Shown here: in pieces, positions 17,818 through 27,876 of the stretch
Position numbering within the stretch: the first letter of the stretch is position 1
Layout of the letters: every line of letters begins with the position of its first letter
Origin: Dehalococcoidia bacterium UBA1141
GTDB taxonomy: Bacteria; Chloroflexota; Dehalococcoidia; Lucifugimonadales; UBA3495
Direction of reading: 5' to 3'
NCBI GenBank assembly: GCA_002311385.1
Contig: DCAE01000097.1
Coordinates: 1-64,000, forward strand
Length of the DNA stretch: 64,000 nt
Made by a program: the position numbers and the translations under genes
The notes under the pieces: generated by a model
The model's database searches: none
Told to the model about the DNA's origin: nothing
What the model saw: the letters and a program-made list of their open reading frames with translations, nothing else

Positions 17818-19233
17818 TTATATCGGCGTCCTGCGGTTGTGCCAGTCCGTGGCTTGCTCAAAAGAGTGGGCCACTCGGAAAAGGGTTTCCTCGGTAAACG
17901 GTTTGCCTGCCAGTTGAAGGCCTATGGGCAGATTTCCGCTGGTGAAGCCGCAATTTATCGACATTGCTGGCAGGTTGGCCAGGTTGAATGGGGCCGTGAA
18001 GCTGCGCCTTCCGGCATAGCCTTCCAGCACTTCTTCCTTGCTGTTGATGCCCGCTTTGGCCGGAATCAGCGTTGCCGGGACTGACGATGTTGGCATAATC
18101 AAGACGTCGACCTGCTGGAGGACGGCCAGTATTTGCTGGCGCAACATGTCCCTTAGCCTTACCGCTTTCTGGTGGACTCGGGCGGGCACTATGGCCCCGG
18201 ACAGCAACCTGACCCTATTGTTGTGGTCGTACTCACCCAAGTGTTCCGCCATTGTTCGGGCGTGAGGAGCCTGGGCATCCACCATGATCACCGCCGACGA
18301 AATAACTGCCGACTGGACAATCAATGGGATCGAGACGTCTTGGATTTCCGCACCCAACTCGCCCAGGACGGTGATGGCTCGCTGGACACCCTGCTTCACC
18401 TCCGGGTCCACGGCGTCGGTATCCACCCGTTCGGCTATAACCCCAACTTTCAGTCCTTGGATGCCGCCGTGTAGACCGGAGAGATAATCCGGGACCGGCA
18501 CGTTCCACGTGTGAGGGTCCTTGGGGTCATAGCCAGCAATCGCCCCCAAGGTCATAGCGCAATCCGACACCGTGCGGGAGATTGGTCCGACAATGTCCAT
18601 GGACCAAGAAGCTCCCAATACTCCGTAGCGGCTGACCCTACCGTAACTTGGCCGAATGCCAGCCAGTCCGCAAAATGCCGCTGGACCCCGGATTGAACCC
18701 CCTGTGTCCTCGCCCAAAGATGTCGCACAAAGATGAGCCGCCGTGGCTGCTCCCGACCCGCTGCTGGAGGTTCCCGGGTTACGGGACAGGTCCCATGGAT
18801 TTCTGGGCCGCCCGTATGGGTGATGAAAAGCGTCGCCCATGGCGTATTCGCTCATGTTCAACTTTCCCAGTACTATTGCACCGGCGTTTTTTAGCTTGGA
18901 AACCACCGTTGAATCCTCATCCGGCACGAAGTCCTTTAGGATGGACGACCCTCCGGTGGTCAGTATTCCTTTAGTGTTGAACTGGTCTTTCACGCCCACG
19001 GGAATTCCGTGCATGGGGCCGCGGTAGTTGCCAGCGGCAATCTGATCTTCGGCGGAGCGGGCTTGGTCCAACGCCTCTTTCCGGCACACGGTGATATAGG
19101 AGTTGAGCTGGCTGTCCACTGCGTCGATACGGTCTAGATAGGCTTGTGTAGCCTCCACCGAGGAAACCTCGCGTGATTTAATCAGTCCAGCCAATTCGGT
19201 GGCGGTAAAGAAAGGGATCTCGCTTTTTTCCAT
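17818..19233 (-). CDS. Amidase-signature family hydrolase, GatA-like (third copy)
   Basis: The 471-residue protein has Lys82 (GVKDQF), cis-Ser in GTSSSGSG (154-161) and nucleophile Ser180 in DTGGSIRGPA. The length, the DTGGSIR-type motif and the N-terminal helical region are closer to GatA, subunit A of Glu-tRNA(Gln) amidotransferase, than the other two copies. No gatB or gatC is beside it, and GatA usually has LKD-N-I-C and RQPA at these places. A catabolic amidase is therefore more likely. The ATG follows GAGGT. It stands between the REP-like sequence and the divergent glmU promoter region. Confidence 0.88.
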   Translation of the reverse strand: MEKSEIPFFTATELAGLIKSREVSSVEATQAYLDRIDAVDSQLNSYITVCRKEALDQARSAEDQIAAGNYRGPMHGIPVGVKDQFNTKGILTTGGSSILKDFVPDEDSTVVSKLKNAGAIVLGKLNMSEYAMGDAFHHPYGRPRNPWDLSRNPGTSSSGSGAATAAHLCATSLGEDTGGSIRGPAAFCGLAGIRPSYGRVSRYGVLGASWSMDIVGPISRTVSDCAMTLGAIAGYDPKDPHTWNVPVPDYLSGLHGGIQGLKVGVIAERVDTDAVDPEVKQGVQRAITVLGELGAEIQDVSIPLIVQSAVISSAVIMVDAQAPHARTMAEHLGEYDHNNRVRLLSGAIVPARVHQKAVRLRDMLRQQILAVLQQVDVLIMPTSSVPATLIPAKAGINSKEEVLEGYAGRRSFTAPFNLANLPAMSINCGFTSGNLPIGLQLAGKPFTEETLFRVAHSFEQATDWHNRRTPI

Positions 19234-19427
19234 CTGAACCTCGAAGGTCTCTTCAATTTCTCCCTGATTGCTCGATCAATCGGTCTTCCGGAACAGGTCA
19301 TCAGCAGGCTAGGTTTGCGCGCGGCCATTTTGCACAGGGCCATTTTGCAATCGTAGTTGGGGCTTGTCAACGCCCTCGACAGCGGTCTAAATTCGCCTCC
19401 GGTGGGGCAACAAGCGACTTTAGCCGC

Positions 19428-19436
19428 TGGTATAAT
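19428..19436 (+). promoter_or_regulatory. Extended -10 promoter upstream of glmU
   Basis: TGGTATAAT (TG at 19428-19429, TATAAT at 19431-19436) is a perfect extended -10 element. No good -35 hexamer is present. It would give a leader of about 100 nt before the glmU ATG. Confidence 0.55.
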
Positions 19437-19540
19437 TCACGATTGATGGGTAGGAGACTGACCTGGAGTGCAGCAAATGGTTCCCGCCCAGATTACAGCG
19501 CCAAATAGTTAGCTTGGAATTTCTCCTGAGAGGTGTCCTG

Positions 19541-20926
19541 ATGAGTCAGTGGGCTGGAGTTGTGCTGGCGGCTGGCATGGGTGTCAGAATGAAATCGCGC
19601 CTTCCCAAAGTCCTTCATCCTGTCTGCGGCAAGGAGATGGTACGGTATCCCGTGGATTTGCTGCAGGGCTTGGGGGTGGAAAGGATATTGGTGGTTGTTT
19701 CGCCCACGAACAGGGTGGAAGTGGAGAAAGCCCTGGGAGACAAAGTTGAGTATGTTGAACAAGCGACTGCCAATGGCACCGGTGACGCTGTGTTGCAAAC
19801 GGCAAATCGACTCATGGCAAATCGACTTAATGGAGCGGAAGACGATAATCCTGAACATCTCATCATTCTGGGCGCAGACTCACCCCTTTTGGAAGCCGAA
19901 AGTTTAAGTCGGCTTATGTCCACCCACTTGGAGAAGACCAGCAACATGACCATCTTGACCGGTGACTTTGATACCCCCGGTGATTTGGGACGGGTGCAAA
20001 GGAACGGCACCGGGCAGGTAATTGGCATAGTGGAAGCCGCCACCGGGGAAGGTCTAGAAGACTCGCCAGCGGAAATTAACGGCGGCGTTTACTGCTTCTC
20101 CGCCCCGTGGCTATGGGAACACTTGCCCCAAGTTGAGGCCAGCCCCGTGGGAGAGGTCTATCTCACCGCACTGGCCTCCATGAATTCAGAAGGCAACGCA
20201 AGCATAAACGCAGTAAAAATCGCCCGCGCCAATGACCTGCAAGGCGTGAACAACCGTGTCCAACTAGCCCAGGTTGAAGCCGAGCTTCGCCAGCGAATCA
20301 ACCAGCGATGGATGCTGGACGGCGTGACCATATTTGATCCCGCTTCGGTGTTTATCGACGCCGAGGTTACCATCGGCCAGGATGCGGTCATATTGCCCAA
20401 CACCATGCTTTTGGGCCGAACAACGGTGGGTGAGGAATCCGAAATCGGGCCCGGGTCCGTGCTTCGCGATTCATCAGTGGGCAACCGATGCCGTGTCACA
20501 ACGTCGGTGCTGGAAGATGCGGTCATGGAAGACGGGGCAAACATTGGCCCATTCAGTCACCTGCGCTCCGGAGCGTACTTGGAATCCGGTGTCCATATTG
20601 GCAACTTCGCCGAGATTAAAGAAAGCCGGCTGGCGGTTGGGTCTCTGATGGGGCATTTCGGTTACATAGGGGACGCTTCAATCGGAGCCAACGTAAACTT
20701 GGGCGCAGGCATGGTCACATGCAACTACGATGGCCGGGAGAAACACCGGACCAACATCGGAGCAGGTGTATTCATAGGCTGCGATACTATGCTGGTAGCG
20801 CCGGTCACAGTGGGCGACGACGCCGTAACCGGGGCCGGTTCCGTCATTACCGAAGATGTTCCGCAAGGTAGACTAGCTGTTGGTGTACCTGCTAGAATAG
20901 TTGTTAGGAAATCAGATAACACTTAG
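19541..20926 (+). CDS. glmU: Bifunctional GlmU: GlcN-1-P acetyltransferase / GlcNAc-1-P uridyltransferase
   Basis: The roughly 461-residue enzyme makes UDP-GlcNAc for cell-envelope synthesis. The N-terminal uridyltransferase begins LAAGMGVRMKSRLPK, the nucleotide-binding loop, and includes AADSPLL-type (GADSPLLEAE) and EINGGVY motifs. The C-terminal half is a left-handed beta-helix of hexapeptide repeats with the acetyltransferase motifs HFGYIGDASIG and NYDGREKHRTNIGAG. The ATG at 19541 follows GAGAGGTG and removes nine extra residues encoded from an upstream in-frame start at 19514. A 7-bp hairpin without a T tract (20950-20975) lies downstream. The CBS-domain gene follows at 106 bp. Confidence 0.95.
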   Translation: MSQWAGVVLAAGMGVRMKSRLPKVLHPVCGKEMVRYPVDLLQGLGVERILVVVSPTNRVEVEKALGDKVEYVEQATANGTGDAVLQTANRLMANRLNGAEDDNPEHLIILGADSPLLEAESLSRLMSTHLEKTSNMTILTGDFDTPGDLGRVQRNGTGQVIGIVEAATGEGLEDSPAEINGGVYCFSAPWLWEHLPQVEASPVGEVYLTALASMNSEGNASINAVKIARANDLQGVNNRVQLAQVEAELRQRINQRWMLDGVTIFDPASVFIDAEVTIGQDAVILPNTMLLGRTTVGEESEIGPGSVLRDSSVGNRCRVTTSVLEDAVMEDGANIGPFSHLRSGAYLESGVHIGNFAEIKESRLAVGSLMGHFGYIGDASIGANVNLGAGMVTCNYDGREKHRTNIGAGVFIGCDTMLVAPVTVGDDAVTGAGSVITEDVPQGRLAVGVPARIVVRKSDNT

Positions 20927-21031
20927 GTAATCCGCCGAATCTATCTGATTAACGCCGGTAAATATACAGGCGTTAGATCCAATCCTTGACTAGGAGTACC
21001 ATTCAAGTTCCCCTCAGGGTCGTTCTCGTCC

Positions 21032-22273
21032 GTGAGGGTACTGATTTTGAGTACAGACGACTTACCATCAGCCTTAGTGCTCGTAGTGTCCCTCGTTCTC
21101 TTTGCTTGCCTCAGCTTAGCCCACCACTCTCTCCTCTCTAACAGCCTTCGCTCTGGGAATAGTTTCACCGGCAACAGACAAGTCGCCACTCAGATTAAAG
21201 CCCTAATACCCTGGTTCAAGTACGCTTGCGTGATTGCGGTCGCTGTTTCCGGATTGGTCTTACTGCAGAACAGTTGGACCGAGCGGTGGTGGCCCGCTTC
21301 TCTTCTGGCCTTTGGTGTGTTGATTTTTCTCGCTGCGTTGGACCGGGCCGCCGGTTGGACGACCGGACGCCGTTCGAGTCGGTTTAACCCTCTTCAAAGA
21401 GCCGTGGACGGACGTTCCCAGGTTAACGGTTCCGAAGGCAAAAACGGCTTCAACGGAAATGGGAATGGTCTTGAAGGGCCGCTATCCGTAGACGGAGCGT
21501 CGAATCGGCCGCAACCCGAAATCACCGAGGCCGAGCTCAGCAGTTTGAATCATCGAGACAGAGAGATACTACGGTCGATTCTACGTCTAGACGTCACCAC
21601 GACTAGGGAAATCATGACCCCCAGGTTGGATATGGTAGCCGTTGAGGGTGATTCAACCTTGGCTCAGGTTTCCGACGTGCTGGTATCCAGCGGGCACAGC
21701 AGATTGCCCGTCTACGAAGAGACTATCGATCGGATTCTGGGCGTCCTTTACTCCAGAGATGTGCTGGAAGCATTGGCTACTAAGAACCGCGACGAGAATA
21801 TACAGGATTTAATCAGACCGGCATTCATCATTCCCGAGTCGAAGCGTTTAGACGACCTTCTGGAAGAGCTACAGGAGCGGGGCGTGCAACTGGCCGTCGT
21901 AGTGGACGAATATGGCGGCACGGAAGGACTCATTACCATGGAGGATGTGCTGGAAGAAATCGTCGGCGAAATCGAAGACGAGTTCTCACAGACCCGTGAA
22001 TCTTTGATTGACCGTCTGCCCGACGGTGGCGTCTTGGTCGACGCCGGGATAACCACCGAGGATGTGGAGGAGATTTTCGGCACGCGAATCGAGACCACCG
22101 ACGTGGATACCGCTGGGGGGCTGGTTTATCACAACTTGGGCAAAATCCCTCAGACCGGCGATGTGGTTATCACCGATAATCTCCGAATCGAGGTGATTTC
22201 AATCTTGGGTCGCCGGCTTCGCAAGCTTAAGATTAACCAGGTCGAACTCAACGGCAAGGAAGTTCAGGAATAG
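21032..22273 (+). CDS. Membrane-anchored CBS-domain protein (CorC/HlyC family)
   Basis: The 413-residue protein starts with hydrophobic segments at about residues 10-30, 62-78 and 88-105. A Gly/Asn-rich linker follows, and then the CorC/HlyC core. The core has TTREIMTPRLDMVAVEGD, a CBS pair with GVLYSRD and DEYGGTEGLITMEDVLEEIVGEI (about residues 200-320), and a C-terminal CorC domain with LPDGGVLVDAG. Families like this (CNNM/YfjD/TlyC) act in magnesium or cobalt handling and nucleotide sensing. It lacks a complete DUF21 domain; the first part is shortened. The start is a GTG at 21032 or possibly the TTG at 21047. Confidence 0.85.
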   Translation: MRVLILSTDDLPSALVLVVSLVLFACLSLAHHSLLSNSLRSGNSFTGNRQVATQIKALIPWFKYACVIAVAVSGLVLLQNSWTERWWPASLLAFGVLIFLAALDRAAGWTTGRRSSRFNPLQRAVDGRSQVNGSEGKNGFNGNGNGLEGPLSVDGASNRPQPEITEAELSSLNHRDREILRSILRLDVTTTREIMTPRLDMVAVEGDSTLAQVSDVLVSSGHSRLPVYEETIDRILGVLYSRDVLEALATKNRDENIQDLIRPAFIIPESKRLDDLLEELQERGVQLAVVVDEYGGTEGLITMEDVLEEIVGEIEDEFSQTRESLIDRLPDGGVLVDAGITTEDVEEIFGTRIETTDVDTAGGLVYHNLGKIPQTGDVVITDNLRIEVISILGRRLRKLKINQVELNGKEVQE

Positions 22274-22417
22274 CCTCTCTCATAATTTTAGGTTCTTCTT
22301 GATCTTATTTTCTTTTTTCTCACCACTCTAGCAGCGCCCATGTTCAGTCGCCGACACTGAAAGTACCCGTCCCTTAGGGAACCGGGTCATCATGCTATGG
22401 GAATAGAGCCCGAAAAA

Positions 22418-22426
22418 TGATATACT
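22418..22426 (+). promoter_or_regulatory. Possible extended -10 promoter in the gap before dnaG
   Basis: TGATATACT (TG at 22418-22419, TATACT at 22421-22426) is a plausible extended -10 element without a convincing -35. It is the only signal I recognise in the roughly 340-bp stretch 22274-22615, which has no other gene. Confidence 0.4.
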
Positions 22427-22615
22427 CTAATTTGGGAGTTTTGCGTCTAAAAACAACGTTTACCGGTTTTTCACGTTCCCAGCTTTGGTATTTGATAAAG
22501 CCTCAAATGACGTAAATCTTCTTGTGGACTCGGTTTTTACGGTGGTGGGCCAAGAGGGACTTATACAAAAGCATGAACCTGCACAACGACGCTGTGGGAA
22601 GGGGGGTTGCCTGAG

Positions 22616-24577
22616 ATGACTGTAGTAGACGACATCAAAGGCCGCCTGGACATCTTGGAAGTGATTTCTCAGCATGTGCCGTTGCAAAAATCGGGGCGGA
22701 GTTACAAGGCCAATTGTCCGTTCCATCAAGAGAAAACTCCGTCGTTCCACGTGTTCCCAGACCGCCAGACCTGGCGCTGTTTTGGGGCATGCGCCTCGGG
22801 TGGAGATGTTTTCTCTTTCGTTATGCGCGCCGAGAACCTGGAGTTCGGCGATGCCCTAAAAAGGTTGTCAGAACAATCCGGCGTCCCACTGCCCAGCAGA
22901 GAGGGCCGCTCCCGACAGCAAGGCCTTGTCGAGATAAATGAATCGGCTCGTGAATTCTTTCAAAAGCTGTTGGCCTCAAACCAAGGCACCGAGGCCCGAG
23001 AGTATCTGGACCGCAGGGGACTGTCAGAAAGCGCGGTAGAGTCCTTTGAATTGGGATTTAGCCCTCAGGACGGTGAGGCTCTCAAGAAACACTTGGTGGA
23101 CAAGAAGCACACGGTGCAGGACATGGCGCAAGCTGGCCTGGTTCACGTCAATGAGAGCGGATGGGCCAGAGACCTATTCCGTGGACGCTTGATGTTTCCC
23201 ATCAGGAACAGCTCGGGTGAATTGACCGGTTTTGGTGGACGAGCGCTCAAAAACGCCACCCCCAAGTACCTGAACACTCCCCGGACTCCGGCATTCGACA
23301 AAGGCCGAATGTTGTACGGCCTTCACCTGGCGAAGAAGGAAGCCCACGATAAAGGCTTGGTGGTGGTGGAAGGCTACATGGATGTTATAGCCGCCCATCA
23401 GCACGGGTATTCCAATGTGGTGGCGTCCATGGGCACGGCCTTAACCGAATATCAAGTGGACGCAATCCGTCGGCTCACCTCCAAGGTGACCATGGCCTTG
23501 GACGCGGATGCCGCAGGCCAAGCCGCCACTTTGCGCAGCCTGGAATCTTCGTGGCGGGTTTTTCAAACCCAAGAAGCCGGACGCTCCAAAGGCACCACCC
23601 TTTACCAACAACAAGCGGTATTAGAGCTAAGAGTCGCCGTTCTCCCTGCGGGGAAGGACCCTGATGATTTGATTCGTGACTCTTCCGGTCAGTGGTCAGG
23701 CTTGATTGAAAACGCGACGCCGCTATTGGACTATCTATTGCCCACTTTGGCGGCTCAATTCGACACATCGACGCCCCAAGGAAAGACAAGATTGGTCGAG
23801 GCAATGTTCCCGTTGATAGCAGCGGTGCCCGAGGCAACTCAACAAGACCAATACTTCCAAGTGTTGGCGACCCATCTGGGCGTCACTCAAGAAACTCTTA
23901 GGGCGACGATTGGCCGGCCGGCTCCAATGCGCCAATCCAGGGGACCCAGGAACCGGTCTCAGTCAGGGTCACAGTCTCAAAGCCGCGGGGCGACGGCCTC
24001 TCCCTTCGCCAAGCTGGACCGGGACCCGATGGAAGATTATTGCTTGGCATTGCTACTACAAAACAGCAAGCTACAAAGTGAATTACAACAGGAGTTGGAA
24101 GCCATAAAACCCGAGCATTTCCAACGGTTGGAAAACCGGGAGATATTTAGCCAGCTAACGAGAGAAGGCAGCCCTGGTGGTATAAAACTCGAAGACCGTA
24201 GTGACAGTGAAATCAGGATTGAAAACGGAGATCGCGAGACAATACAGGCTGAATTACTCGCCTCGTCGGCTCCCGGCGCTCCGGTGGGCAATACCTGGCT
24301 TGACCAAGAACTGAGTGAGCATCTGAGTGAGTTGGTCAGCAAACCCCTGCCGGTTATGGACCACCGCAGCCAACTGAGTGCTTTGAGGGATGTAATTCGC
24401 CGCATGGAGGAACGCCACCTCCGTGAGCTAAAAGCAGAAGAGGAGATTAGGTTTACCGAATCGCCATTGGACCTTCAAGAAGAAGGGCATCCGGGAATCT
24501 TGGAGATTAACGAACGGCTTCGTCAGAACCATAAACGACGCAGCTCGTTGGCCCAAGATGCGCCGATATTGCCTTAG
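22616..24577 (+). CDS. dnaG: DNA primase
   Basis: The roughly 653-residue enzyme makes RNA primers at the replication fork. The N-terminal zinc ribbon has Cys34, His37, Cys55 and Cys59 (NCPFH, RCFGAC). The primase core follows with YLDRRGLSE, and the toprim segment contains VVVEGYMDVIAAHQ and MALDADAAGQ. The C-terminal region after about residue 450 is low in conservation and would bind the helicase DnaB. An ATG at 22616 about 10 bp after AAGGGGGG is preferred to a TTG at 22607 that overlaps the ribosome-binding site. It lies 77 bp before rpoD, as in the classical macromolecular-synthesis operon but without rpsU. Confidence 0.96.
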   Translation: MTVVDDIKGRLDILEVISQHVPLQKSGRSYKANCPFHQEKTPSFHVFPDRQTWRCFGACASGGDVFSFVMRAENLEFGDALKRLSEQSGVPLPSREGRSRQQGLVEINESAREFFQKLLASNQGTEAREYLDRRGLSESAVESFELGFSPQDGEALKKHLVDKKHTVQDMAQAGLVHVNESGWARDLFRGRLMFPIRNSSGELTGFGGRALKNATPKYLNTPRTPAFDKGRMLYGLHLAKKEAHDKGLVVVEGYMDVIAAHQHGYSNVVASMGTALTEYQVDAIRRLTSKVTMALDADAAGQAATLRSLESSWRVFQTQEAGRSKGTTLYQQQAVLELRVAVLPAGKDPDDLIRDSSGQWSGLIENATPLLDYLLPTLAAQFDTSTPQGKTRLVEAMFPLIAAVPEATQQDQYFQVLATHLGVTQETLRATIGRPAPMRQSRGPRNRSQSGSQSQSRGATASPFAKLDRDPMEDYCLALLLQNSKLQSELQQELEAIKPEHFQRLENREIFSQLTREGSPGGIKLEDRSDSEIRIENGDRETIQAELLASSAPGAPVGNTWLDQELSEHLSELVSKPLPVMDHRSQLSALRDVIRRMEERHLRELKAEEEIRFTESPLDLQEEGHPGILEINERLRQNHKRRSSLAQDAPILP

Positions 24578-24654
24578 TCATCATCCGGCACATGCCGATT
24601 AGCAAGAACAGAATTGGTTTACCACCTAAAACAGCACGAAGAGGTTAAAAACAC

Positions 24655-26232
24655 ATGGTAAGACGCAGCAATCGAACCGAGCTAAATCCGGAAGATTTCG
24701 TCGACAACAACGAGGACAACGAAGGTCCGGACAAGCTGATGGAGATAATCCGCGGCGTTAACGATGGCGGAGACGATGAATCATTGGCCGAGTCCAACGG
24801 TGTCACCAGACCGTCTACTGACGTAACCGTAGAACAGGCCGAAGACCAATGGGACGATACCACTGGGGAAGAAAAGACCACCGAAACACCCGCCGGAGCC
24901 ACGGAAGATACCGACAACGACGAACCGGATTGGGAACCCGAGACTGAATCCATGGAAGTGCTCGACGACCCAGTGCGGATGTACCTGCGGGAGATCGGAC
25001 GAGTTCGGCTGCTCACCTCGATTGACGAGCGGACATTGGCCCGAAAGATTGAGGGCGGCAAGCACTTGAAAGGTATTCAGAAAGAATTCAGCGACGTGGA
25101 GAATCGCCAACCAAAGTCGTGGGAAGTCACCTTGGCGCTGTTCCGGCGGATGGTGGGATTTTCACCTTTGGTGGAATCCTTGGGAAAACAACTGGGATTG
25201 CCCGGCAGCCTGACTCTGTCCCAAGTAACCGACCACACCAAATTGCGCTCTGCCATCGACGCGGAGGTTTCCTTGGACCTGCTGGCCGCCGTGGGGGAGA
25301 CTTTGGATGATGCGCCTGAGAACGTATACAAGCAGGTAATCAACCTGTCCCTCAGTAGCTGGCTACTTCCGCCCGATGCAATTGATGTGCTGGAGGATTG
25401 CACCCTGGATGAACTGGACTCGACCCTGAACCAGGGCCGGTGCGGCGAAGACCTACAGCAGTTGGAACCCCTATTCCGGGCCTATTTCCGTCGCATTGAC
25501 GCTGAAGCCGGACGGGCTCAGGCCCGGCTGACCGAGGCCAACTTGAGATTGGTAGTCAGCGTAGCCAAGAAGTACATCGGCCGAGGCATGGCCTTGTTGG
25601 ATATGATTCAAGAAGGAAACATCGGCCTGATTCGCGCCGTGGAAAAATTCGACTACCGCAAGGGCTATAAGTTCAGCACCTATGCCACTTGGTGGATTCG
25701 ACAAGCCATCACCAGGGCCATCGCGGATCAAGCTCGCACCATCCGTATTCCGGTGCACATGGTGGAGACCATCAACAAGCTGATGCGCCAACACCGAAGA
25801 CTGCTACAGGAGTACGGTCGTGAGCCGACGGCTGAGGAAATCGGCTTGGCCATGGAGATTGGCCCCGAGAAAGTAGAAGAAATTCTTAAGATTTCCCAAG
25901 AGCCCGTATCCTTGGAGACGCCAATCGGCGAGGAAGAGGATTCCCACTTGGGAGACTTCATCGAAGACCGGAACGCCCAAGCCCCGGCAGACGCAGCCTC
26001 GTTCCAGCTTTTGAAGGAACAGGTCGACGAAGTGCTTCACACCCTCACTGACCGGGAGGCCAGGGTACTTCAACTCCGCTTTGGCCTAGAAGATGGCCGA
26101 AGTCGGACGCTGGAAGAGGTGGGCCGGGAGTTTGGCGTCACCAGAGAGCGTATTCGGCAGATTGAGGCCAAAGCGCTCCGCAAGTTGCGCCACCCAACAC
26201 GCTCGCGCAAGCTAAAGGACTTCTTGGATTAA
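24655..26232 (+). CDS. rpoD: Primary sigma factor RpoD (sigma-70)
   Basis: This 525-residue group 1 sigma factor has an acidic N-terminal extension (residues 1-100) and region 1.2 with DPVRMYLREIGRVRLL. Regions 2.1-2.4 follow at about 290-375, including NLRLVVSVAKKY, LDMIQEGNIGLIRAVEKF and FSTYATWWIRQAI. Region 3 contains IRIPVHMVETI, and region 4.2 has VGREFGVTRERIRQIEAKAL. Regions 2.4 and 4.2 read the -10 and -35 hexamers. An insertion lies between regions 1.2 and 2.1 as in other group 1 factors. It follows dnaG and probably shares its promoter. A 7-bp GGTGCTG hairpin at 26255-26287 lacks a T tract. Confidence 0.96.
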   Translation: MVRRSNRTELNPEDFVDNNEDNEGPDKLMEIIRGVNDGGDDESLAESNGVTRPSTDVTVEQAEDQWDDTTGEEKTTETPAGATEDTDNDEPDWEPETESMEVLDDPVRMYLREIGRVRLLTSIDERTLARKIEGGKHLKGIQKEFSDVENRQPKSWEVTLALFRRMVGFSPLVESLGKQLGLPGSLTLSQVTDHTKLRSAIDAEVSLDLLAAVGETLDDAPENVYKQVINLSLSSWLLPPDAIDVLEDCTLDELDSTLNQGRCGEDLQQLEPLFRAYFRRIDAEAGRAQARLTEANLRLVVSVAKKYIGRGMALLDMIQEGNIGLIRAVEKFDYRKGYKFSTYATWWIRQAITRAIADQARTIRIPVHMVETINKLMRQHRRLLQEYGREPTAEEIGLAMEIGPEKVEEILKISQEPVSLETPIGEEEDSHLGDFIEDRNAQAPADAASFQLLKEQVDEVLHTLTDREARVLQLRFGLEDGRSRTLEEVGREFGVTRERIRQIEAKALRKLRHPTRSRKLKDFLD

Positions 26233-26413
26233 AAACTTGGCATAAGAACGGTGCGGTGCTGCCAGCCAAATGATGACGAGCAGCACCTGAAATCTAGCCT
26301 GCTTGCCACCGACGCCTGGGGACTAAACTCCTCATTCAGGGCTTCGGAATTCATTGTTTCTGGCGAATAGCTGGTGCTAAACTAGCCCTGAAACCAAATA
26401 GGGAGGGGTATAC

Positions 26414-26626
26414 GTGGGAGAGCAGGCGCATCCTAAATGTTTAAAGTGCGAGATTGGCCAATTGGTTCCGTTATCCGATTACGGAGGACAAGGCGCAGCT
26501 GTCCATTACAAGGCCTGGGTTTGCATTAACCCTGATTGCGGGTTCAACCTTAAAATCCGAAATGGCGATATCTACTTGAACGAGCCCATAACTCCAGGTG
26601 GGATGAACACCCCCAGGGCACGCTAA
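26414..26626 (+). CDS. Small putative zinc-ribbon protein
   Basis: The 70-residue product contains CLKC (residues 9-12) and a later CINPDC (about 37-42), a possible four-Cys zinc site separated by about 25 residues. It starts at a GTG preceded by GGGAGGGG, a good ribosome-binding site. It has no membrane segment and no family I can name. Its position after rpoD and before the sortase gene carries no functional clue. Four well-placed cysteines and a strong ribosome-binding site make it a real gene rather than chance. Confidence 0.7.
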   Translation: MGEQAHPKCLKCEIGQLVPLSDYGGQGAAVHYKAWVCINPDCGFNLKIRNGDIYLNEPITPGGMNTPRAR

Positions 26627-26875
26627 TCCGGTGAGTTGTCCCCGCCGTTGGCCTCTTGGGATTATTCCTAGATCATAAACCATCCTATTTGTCATCCGGG
26701 TTAACGGCCGTCTCGATACCAGCCTCATAATTTATCCTCTTGTCTCCTGAATGGTGGGTGGTGAAAGTGGGGTTCGGGATTATTCACAGAAGTCAATTCC
26801 CATCAGTTCTCCCTGTTATTTTCTATTCGTTGGGGAGCGCCGGCAATCAGCCGGTGATTTTGGGAAGGAGGTGAG

Positions 26876-27802
26876 ATGGAAGCTGGATATGATTACCTAC
26901 TACGTCCCGGTCGACTGCGGCACAGACTGTTTAAATATTTCGGAATTATCATATTTGTTTTTGGTGCCATACTGCTGGCCTCCGGTGGAGCTTATTACGG
27001 ATATGCGGCCAATGCCCGGGCTGACTTGGACAACCTTAACGTCACCCTTCCCAGCGCCGTAACCGGCGAAAGCAAATCCCAGGCAACCGGGGTTGGTCTG
27101 GAAAGTAGCGGTCCTTCGATCGAATTATCTGAAGACTTGGACACGCCCAGACTATCTGTGTCGGCCAAGGTGCTGCCCGGGATGTCCATGCTAGCAATCA
27201 ACACCAACCAGCTGTATCCCGGCGAAGCCTTGAGCGCTGGGTCTTGGAGCAACCCATGGTCTTATGAGCCCTTGGCCTACCAGACCCGGTTGTTGCTTGA
27301 AGGCTTTACACCCATAGAACCCGGCTCCGTGGCTCCCGCTGGAGCCCTTGATGCCGCCACCCGGCTTATCATGCCCTCTATCGGCATTGACTCCAACATC
27401 ACCGAGCTGCAGATACTGAATCTGGGGGAAAGCCGAGCCTATGAAACACCTGACAGTGTTGTTGGGCACATACCGGAAACCGCAAACGCAGGTGAAGCCG
27501 GGAGTTCTTGGTTCTTCGGGCATACGGAGAGCTTAACAATGGGGGAAGGCTCCGTCTTCTTCAATCTGCGTCTGGTGCCAACTAAACTGCGTAATGACGA
27601 AGACGTATACATCATCACGGAGACTGGAGAGACCCGGTATCTGTACTTGGTCACATCATCCCAAGTGGTGCATCAAGACGACATGGCTCTCTACGAAACC
27701 GGCCAGTCAACCATCCACTTGGTATCGTGTGTCCCGCGCTTGGTATACGACCACCGTTTGATAGTAACAGGCGAGTTGGTAGCCCAGAAAACCGAGTCCT
27801 GA
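26876..27802 (+). CDS. Membrane-anchored sortase-family transpeptidase
   Basis: The 308-residue protein has a short cytoplasmic N-terminus and one membrane segment at about residues 22-42 (YFGIIIFVFGAILLASGGA). A Ser/Pro-rich linker follows, and then a C-terminal sortase domain. The catalytic residues are His216 (FFGHTE), Cys285 (LVSCVP) and Arg294 (YDHR), the sortase TL-x-T-C ... R arrangement in a variant form. Sortases cut a sorting signal at the cell surface and attach the protein to an amino acceptor or build pili. No substrate with a sorting motif was seen beside it. The gene has its own terminator. Confidence 0.87.
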   Translation: MEAGYDYLLRPGRLRHRLFKYFGIIIFVFGAILLASGGAYYGYAANARADLDNLNVTLPSAVTGESKSQATGVGLESSGPSIELSEDLDTPRLSVSAKVLPGMSMLAINTNQLYPGEALSAGSWSNPWSYEPLAYQTRLLLEGFTPIEPGSVAPAGALDAATRLIMPSIGIDSNITELQILNLGESRAYETPDSVVGHIPETANAGEAGSSWFFGHTESLTMGEGSVFFNLRLVPTKLRNDEDVYIITETGETRYLYLVTSSQVVHQDDMALYETGQSTIHLVSCVPRLVYDHRLIVTGELVAQKTES

Positions 27803-27824
27803 GTATCGCTCAACTGTGAAGACG

Positions 27825-27857
27825 AAGAGGCGGGTTCAAGTACCCGCCTCTTTTTTT
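27825..27857 (+). terminator. Rho-independent terminator of the sortase gene
   Basis: A perfect 11-bp stem, AAGAGGCGGGT and its complement around a 6-nt loop, is followed by a run of T residues, 23 bp after the sortase stop codon. Confidence 0.93.
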
Positions 27858-27876
27858 GTCGTTCTTACCGGCCGTG

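Noticed and set aside
17818..19233. GatA of the Glu-tRNA(Gln) amidotransferase
   Set aside because: No gatB or gatC is adjacent and the motifs match catabolic amidases as well; only GatA-like was claimed.
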